Source: Enoplolaimus lenunculus
Taxonomy: Eukaryota > Nematoda > Enoplea > Enoplida > Thoracostomopsidae
DNA: 64,000 nt
Direction of reading: 5' to 3'
Assembly (NCBI GenBank): GCA_030248215.1
Contig: JASANG010003911.1
Span: forward strand, 62,001 to 126,000
Part shown: one piece after another, positions 58,997 through 64,000 of the stretch
Layout of the letters: every line of letters begins with the position of its first letter
How positions within the stretch are numbered: position 1 is the first letter of the stretch
Translations under genes and position numbers: made by a program
The notes under the pieces: generated by a model
What the model was told of the DNA's origin: nothing
Databases searched by the model: none
Seen by the model: the letters and a program-made list of their open reading frames with translations, nothing else

Positions 58997-59844
58997 GAAT
59001 TTTTCGCATTATCGTTGCTACAGGAAAGTGTTGTAACTGAAAAATTTTTTATTGACATAAAATGTAAAAATTAAAATTATTTTATTAAAATTATTATAAA
59101 TTGTTATAGATGTGCATATGATATTGTCTTAAACGGGTACTCAAATTCACATGTAACGCTAAAAATAAAACAAATTGAATTCATGCCCAATGCTGCGTGC
59201 CCAAGCCGCTTCAGATGAAATGACAAAAAACTTGAATCTGGTGTGGTATCGTATTAGGTTCAATACGCAGAATCCTTGGAAACAACTTTTAACTTTAATG
59301 TAATGTACTAATTGACGAATTATTGTTACAAATAATTCATAATCGTAAATGTTGCGCTTGTTTTCTTGCTATTCCTTTTTACATGTTTCACTACGTATAA
59401 TTTTACAATGATGCCTATAATGAAAACATTAATCTAGCTTCCAACTTAAAATTTCAACTTGAACTACATAATCTGTGCCCATATTTTCAAATGTATATTT
59501 GAACCATCCATCACCAGTAGAGCCTCAAAAATTGGCAATCCAGTAGAGCTTCAAAAGTTGGCACAATTTTGGCACAGGATTGATCCTGCATATTGTCCAA
59601 GTTTGACATTTTTACCTGCTTTAATTCGTTCATTTGAAAGCTTATTACTAACTGATGATAGGCGTTTTACACGTCTGAGAATATGAATCCTGACTCAAGG
59701 GCAGAGACTTCACAAACAATCGCACCACATTTTCACCTCAAGTCACTTTGAAGCATTGATTGTTTTGAACCTTAAAATCATGCCCCGCAAATAGACAATG
59801 AGCCATATAAGAGATAAATAAAAATAATTTTCATCCAATTACAT

Positions 59845-60113
59845 CTATTCATTTTGTCCACGGGACTGTTGTTCCGAACCGGATGCTTGTCCTTGGCTGA
59901 CGTGAGAAGGCAGTGGTGGTAATTCTGGAATAAAAATGCGACCACCGCAAACAGGCGATTCATCTTGAACATACGTACCGTCGGCTAAATCCTTACACCA
60001 GCATCGTAAATCACAACAGTCGTCTTTACCGTTTTCATCTGGTGGTGCGATGATTTTTAGCGTATCGGTCACTGGTTTACAGGCCTGAAATACTTAAATT
60101 ATTGAATAATAAC

Positions 60114-60166
<53 letters not shown>

Positions 60167-62843
60167 TAATACCATAAACAACATTTGCTCCAAATGGATT
60201 TGCGTCAGATTTAGATATTACATAACTACGCTTTTGGCTCAATATTAAGCTTTAGCATGCCTGTTTTCTTACGGTGGTGAAGAAAAATTTACTAACTGAG
60301 AATTCATTTAATACTCTCAAATATGCAGTTAAAGTAACTAATATGTCTCTATTGGTAGATAGCATCAGAACTGCACGGTCGGGACGACCCCTTTCTGTGA
60401 AGTACTGCGAATATACATGCTTTTCCCTAAATTTCTCCGAAACATATGACCACGCCGGGAATCGAAACTCTGGCCTCTCGCTCGCGCGTCAAGCACGCTA
60501 CCCATCACACCACGTGGCCGATATCATAATTTCCTCTGGTGGTATAAGTGCACGAGTATGTATGTGTTTTTAACATTAGACACTCTGCACATCATCACGT
60601 ATACCCACAGATAGCGACGCCTTCCTTTCGACATAGTTGCCGCCCTATCGCACAGCGTTGCGCCAGCTGGTGGTGTCTTAGAGAAAATTGGTCCGTGTTT
60701 AAAATTAGGACTTGTATCAGAAATACAAAACGCTTTTCGCGTTTTGAAAAATGTGTTTTTACATAGATCACAAAATAGCGTTTTGACAACCGCTGAAAAG
60801 CGTTTACTTGATAGCGTTTAGCTGCGCATAGCTATTCATTTCAGTGTTTCTGCACTTATAAAAATTAAATTTCGAAAGATGCTGTTTCAAACGCGAAAAG
60901 AGTTTAAAATAGCGCTTTATTTTTGACACAATTTCTTATAACGGCCTGCTGGCAATGAGCTTTAAATGAAAAAAGTAAGCAAAAGTATATTAGCCAAATC
61001 GTTAGCATAAACCTAACCAAAGCCCAAATCTAAGCCAAGGCCTGAGACAATCTCCCAGTCTCCAAGCTCCTCTGTCTCCCAGTAGCCAGGCCTCCAAATT
61101 TAATATGGTCCGAAAAAATTATGCGTGTGATTGTAACCTGTGGTCTATTAATTTAAGTTACAGCAGATTAAGTGAAATTCAACGCCCTTTGAACAATTTT
61201 TCTGTTCAAGTTTAAATTGTAAATAAACTGACTGAATGCTGCATTCAGGAACATGATCAACTTACAAGTTTGTCGGCTTTGATTTTATTTTCAACCGGAT
61301 CTGCCTCTGGTGTAAGCGGTTCGAGTAAATCGTGTAAAATTTCAAATGCATCAAGTGTCATGAAACAAGCGACAGTTTTTCGATTCGGGTACAACAACTG
61401 TTGAGTAGGAACACCAACATGGCAGTCTAAAAAACAACAGAATTCCACCGTTTTCCGGTTATAAATGTTGCCGTCAACCATTTTTGCTAAATACTGTTGC
61501 CTTGTTAACGCTCGTGATTTTACAAAAAGTATTGTTGAAATAATTGAGCATTGGCTGGATTTCCAAAACGCTACTTAAGTACGACTTAGTACTTAAGTAC
61601 GTGTTAAGTAATTACTTAACCATTTTGTCGTTGTTAAAAGCGTACTTAAGTTAACTAAATACTTAAGTCGCTGATTAAATGTGATAGATTACAAATTTAC
61701 CAATCAGGCATTCTAATCTTGGTCAAATTGAAATTGTAGACTATTGGTTCCTCCTCATTATAAAACGAAACTATTACTTTCTTGTTTTGACAATGACTGA
61801 CATTTAGTGTTTGTTTTTGCTCGAAAATTTAAGTATTTACTTACGTAATTACTTAAGTATAACTTAAGTGAATACTTAAGTAAGGTTTCAGAAACCCATT
61901 TTTCTGTGAGACTAGAAAAGAGCAAGCTTAAGCTTTAGACTAATTTTTTCGCTTGGCTTAAGGTTTAGGCTTAGGCTTAGGAATATGCTCATTGTTGCAC
62001 TTAGGTTTAGACTTAGGAATATACTTATAATACTGTTCCGCCTCTGTTCTTTTCATTGGCCAACATTATTATGACTTACTTTTATATTGGGGTGGACCAG
62101 TAGGCGGAGGTGGAAATTGTTGGTTACTTCCGGACAATTGATCGTTTACTTGCGGCGGTCCTTGACTATCTTCGGTAGCATTCGCCTAAAGTAACATCAC
62201 AATACTTTTAGATTATAAAAGCTTCACTTGCATACCGTAAATTAATTATTTTGGTGGTGGCGCCCATGATTCAGCAAGTAATTAGTGTGATATAGTAAAA
62301 CTACACATAAATTATTATAGTAAAACTACAAAAATAAATTATTTTTTAAAAATTAATGTTTTTGAAGCCAGCAAATTCAAAAAATTTTTTGGTTATCAAA
62401 ACTGGCTGCTGCACACTTCGATAAGGCTAAAGCACAGCGCTATTCTACTTGCATCACGCATTTGTTTTAGACATCTGTTACAACCTGGGTTAGAATTTCA
62501 CAAACTACATTAAAATAAATTACGGTTGTGTATTAAGCCAAGCGGGCAAAACTAGTTTTTAAGGCAAAAATGTTTAAGCATTGGCCAGTATCATTCTTTT
62601 GCAATGGTGCACCGACAGATTTAGTTTTCGGTGTACGAAGATGTTGCTTGGGATGAAATTCTACATCTTTCACCTGTTTTAGCAGCCTGTTGAGCATGTG
62701 TGAACTGTTTGTGTGTCGTAAATTTTCAGTTGGGAAATTTAACGCAACACCAGTTCAAGCCAACTATCTTCGAAAGTAAATATTTAACTTACCGATAAAA
62801 TGGTTGCAATAAGAGTCGCAACAAACAACGATAACGTGGTCAT
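59845..62843 (-). CDS. small secreted Cys-rich protein, 4 exons, no known family
   Basis: Exons: 62843-62793, 62185-62080, 61486-61266, 60084-59845. The CDS is 618 nt (205 aa) and all junctions are GT-AG with closing phases. Residues 1-17 (MTTLSLFVATLIATILS) fill exon 1 and form a signal peptide, with cleavage likely near residue 18. An NAT glycosylation site follows. Residues 20-52 are Pro/Gln-rich (PPPPTGPPQY). The mature body has ten cysteines at 69, 70, 74, 93, 128, 149, 150, 154, 156 and 172, including two CC-x3-C motifs, CCFLDC and CCDLRC, in separate exons. The acidic tail (SEQQSRGQNE) has no cysteines. I recognise no family. A disulphide-rich secreted or extracellular-matrix factor is the inference. 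An even Cys number and the absence of a second hydrophobic segment support secretion. No other gene lies within several kb on the left. Confidence 0.75.
60103..60172. repeat. (AAT)n microsatellite beside an acceptor
   Basis: About 20 AAT triplets with AAC interruptions at both edges. It starts about 18 bases upstream (in transcript sense) of the acceptor of the last exon of the Cys-rich gene, in the branch-point/pyrimidine-tract region, where it reads ATT on the transcript. Confidence 0.95.
60448..60519 (-). ncRNA. tRNA-like 72-nt sequence, probable pseudogene or SINE head
   Basis: On the minus strand GGCCACG...CGTGGTC pairs over all seven acceptor positions (one G-T). TGGTGTGATGGG fits an A box and GTTTCGATTCC a B box, with normal spacing. 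The anticodon arm pairs with wobbles around the loop GACGCGC (CGC at the anticodon place), but position 33 is A instead of T, and the T stem does not pair. It lies in the last intron of the Cys-rich gene, on the same strand. Confidence 0.5.
61557..61897. mobile_element. TIR element rich in ACTTAAGT palindromes
   Basis: Left end GGATTTCCAAAACGCTACTT and right end AAGTAAGGTTTCAGAAACCC form an imperfect TIR of about 25 bases. ACTTAAGT or one-base variants occur about ten times, clustered at both ends. The centre is unique AT-rich DNA. It abuts the truncated side of the MITE at 61898-62061. It lies in the intron between exons 2 and 3 of the Cys-rich gene. Confidence 0.7.
61898..62061 (-). mobile_element. 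GGCC-family MITE, left end missing
   Basis: Runs from TTTTTCTGTGAGACTAGAAA through TTAGGCTTAGGCTTAGGAAT to GCCTCTGTTCTTTTCATTGG/CC. The outer 30 or so bases at the left are absent exactly where the ACTTAAGT element ends, so one element probably inserted into or beside the other. Confidence 0.75.
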
Positions 62844-64000
62844 TATGAATGCAGTTAAGATATGGCAGTGAAGTTTGTAAGCAAATGTTAGCAAGTAAGC
62901 AAATATAATTTAAATAAAATTCAATGACACCCTACAATTGTAAAAAAATCAAACTTGTATGCCAGAGTGTCCAAAAGTTCCACCCCTCTTTAACAAGTTT
63001 AGCTTTCTCCAACACGTGTGGCTTCGCTTTTATTTATGCTACACCGATGAATGCACCAAGATGTTTACCCTCTTAACACGTTGCGCAACGCTTTTAGCGT
63101 TTCAAACTGCATCTTTCAAAACGACTATTGTAAGCGGAGAAATACTGAAATGAATCGCTTGTGTATCAAAACGCCATTATGTGAACGCTTTTTAGCGTTA
63201 CTACATGCATATTAAATTTATTTGATGTTCGCCAGTATAAAAACTTTATTGTTTTCATTTTAAAGATAAATTAGTAAACCTATCAAATATGGCAGCAACA
63301 GTTAAAGCAAAAAATGTACAAACTACTGAAACACGAGTGTCAAACGGGGCATAGACATAGCGGCCCATGTTACTTTAAGGGTCGTCCAGGTTTCTGGTAT
63401 TTCCATAAAAGAGTAGGTTTAGATTCTGGATTATATTTTTTGCTTAGGCTTAGGCTTTAAGCATAGGAATACGCTTAATCTACTGTTACATCCCTTAACG
63501 TAACATTGGCCGACATAGCTACCGCAATATGCAATTTTAGTCTGACACGTCGATAAATACAACTTCAGCAAATCTTACCTGCATTGCACATTTCAAGACA
63601 AGGTTTATTGTCTACCACGTTACGTAAGTAAGCTAAAGTTATAAAATATTTTCTTCCCAAAGGTGTGCAAAATACACTATTAGCTGCCAACAAAACGTTT
63701 AAATTGTATTAGAAGTATAATGTCAAAATTATATAACTGGAAATTCAGTCAAACTAGTCACACAATATTCCAAACCCCAAACCAAGCCAAAAACATGAAA
63801 CACGATACTTGTTTTCGCTACTTGAAGTTTCGTATCGTGCTAATATTCAAATATATCATACTGACTTTAAATTTACATTGGTTCCAGGTACTGCGAGGTA
63901 GTCTTAGCCAGTAAACTAATGCTTAATTGCTGCCAAAAAGAGTGCATGATACAGCAGTAGGCAACTTTTCGAGTTCAGCATGCTACAAAATGTGCCATCG
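62844..64000. other. region upstream of the Cys-rich gene
   Basis: Should contain the promoter of the minus-strand gene starting at 62843. Apart from the MITE at 63362-63511, no repeat or exon was recognised up to the window edge. The short open frames are unsupported. Confidence 0.55.
63362..63511 (+). mobile_element. GGCC-ended MITE, GTTACTTTAAGG subfamily, perfect TSD
   Basis: Starts GGCCCATGTTACTTTAAGG and ends CCCTTAACGTAACATTGGCC. It is flanked by GACATAGC at 63354-63361 and 63512-63519. TTGCTTAGGCTTAGGCTTT lies in the core. At 150 bp with intact ends it is the reference copy of this subfamily. Confidence 0.92.

Larger units (their letters stand above)
54809..59844. other. intergenic region upstream of Not, no confident gene
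   Basis: Contains MITEs at 55374-55782, 56402-56551, 58082-58254 and 58779-58996, a GC-rich patch (CCGGCGGCGCGCGGAGATGT, about 55970) of unknown nature, and a GGATCC...GGGGAGGGGGCGGGG transposon-end-like block near 57076. The short open frames (for example 58236-58463 minus and 58448-58699 plus) have no splice-linked partners and no recognised domain. A possible acceptor (TTTCAG, ending at 54862 on the minus strand) upstream of the Not ATG suggests a 5' UTR intron here. Confidence 0.6.

Noticed and set aside
60448-60519. Functional tRNA gene (CGC anticodon)
   Set aside because: The acceptor stem pairs, but the T stem does not and position 33 is not T. Better called a tRNA-derived pseudogene or SINE head.
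47910-63511. TTAGGC runs as interstitial telomere sequence or a chromosome end
   Set aside because: The hexamers are degenerate, short, in both orientations, and enclosed by TIRs and 8-bp duplications. They belong to a transposon family, not to a telomere.
1-64000. Retroviral, LTR, Polinton or LINE elements
   Set aside because: No reverse transcriptase, integrase, capsid or envelope-like frame and no long terminal direct repeat pair was seen. The mobile DNA here is small TIR and tRNA-like elements.

Overview
This is an AT-rich invertebrate-type animal (metazoan) nuclear window. Genes are split by GT-AG introns of roughly 0.1-2 kb. The families present (a Not-class homeobox, TBL2, CUEDC1, SLC35B4 and a MAM-domain protein) are animal families. 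I cannot name the species. A tunicate or other non-insect invertebrate would fit, but nothing seen here proves it. Six genes could be assembled exon by exon by hand. In each, all splice phases close and the summed CDS is a multiple of three.

Layout. About 1-7.3 kb: no confident gene, mostly dispersed repeats, plus one weak transmembrane exon candidate near 1.1-1.4 kb. 7.37-14.49 kb (-): SLC35B4-type nucleotide-sugar transporter, 10 exons, 335 aa. 14.62-16.03 kb: a 67-bp minisatellite of about 21 units. 19.65-23.81 kb (-): TBL2-type WD40 protein, 10 exons, 454 aa. 26.08-33.78 kb (+): CUEDC1-type protein, 12 exons, about 695 aa, divergent from TBL2. 33.8-41.8 kb: gene desert with several small terminal-inverted-repeat (TIR) elements. 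41.78-50.10 kb (+): secreted protein with two MAM domains, 10 exons, 566 aa, spread over short exons that single-ORF inspection does not show. 51.70-54.81 kb (-): Not-family homeobox gene, 3 exons, 198 aa, convergent with the MAM gene. 59.85-62.84 kb (-): small secreted Cys-rich protein of no family I recognise, 4 exons, 205 aa. The rest is intergenic.

The non-coding space is full of small non-autonomous DNA transposons. The main family begins and ends in GGCC, makes 8-bp target duplications (four perfect ones can be read: AAAATTTC, GTTATTTT, ATTAAAAC, GACATAGC) and carries degenerate TTAGGC/GCCTAA hexamer arrays in its core. A second family (CAGGGTGCAACCGG ends) also makes 8-bp duplications. 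A TTAA-flanked element carries a tRNA-like core. I saw no reverse transcriptase, LTR pair, transposase ORF or viral gene.

Functionally the genes are unrelated: Golgi/ER sugar-nucleotide transport, an ER-anchored WD40 scaffold, a ubiquitin-binding CUE adaptor, an extracellular MAM protein, a developmental repressor and an unknown secreted protein. There is no sign of an operon or co-regulated cluster beyond the divergent TBL2/CUEDC1 pair.
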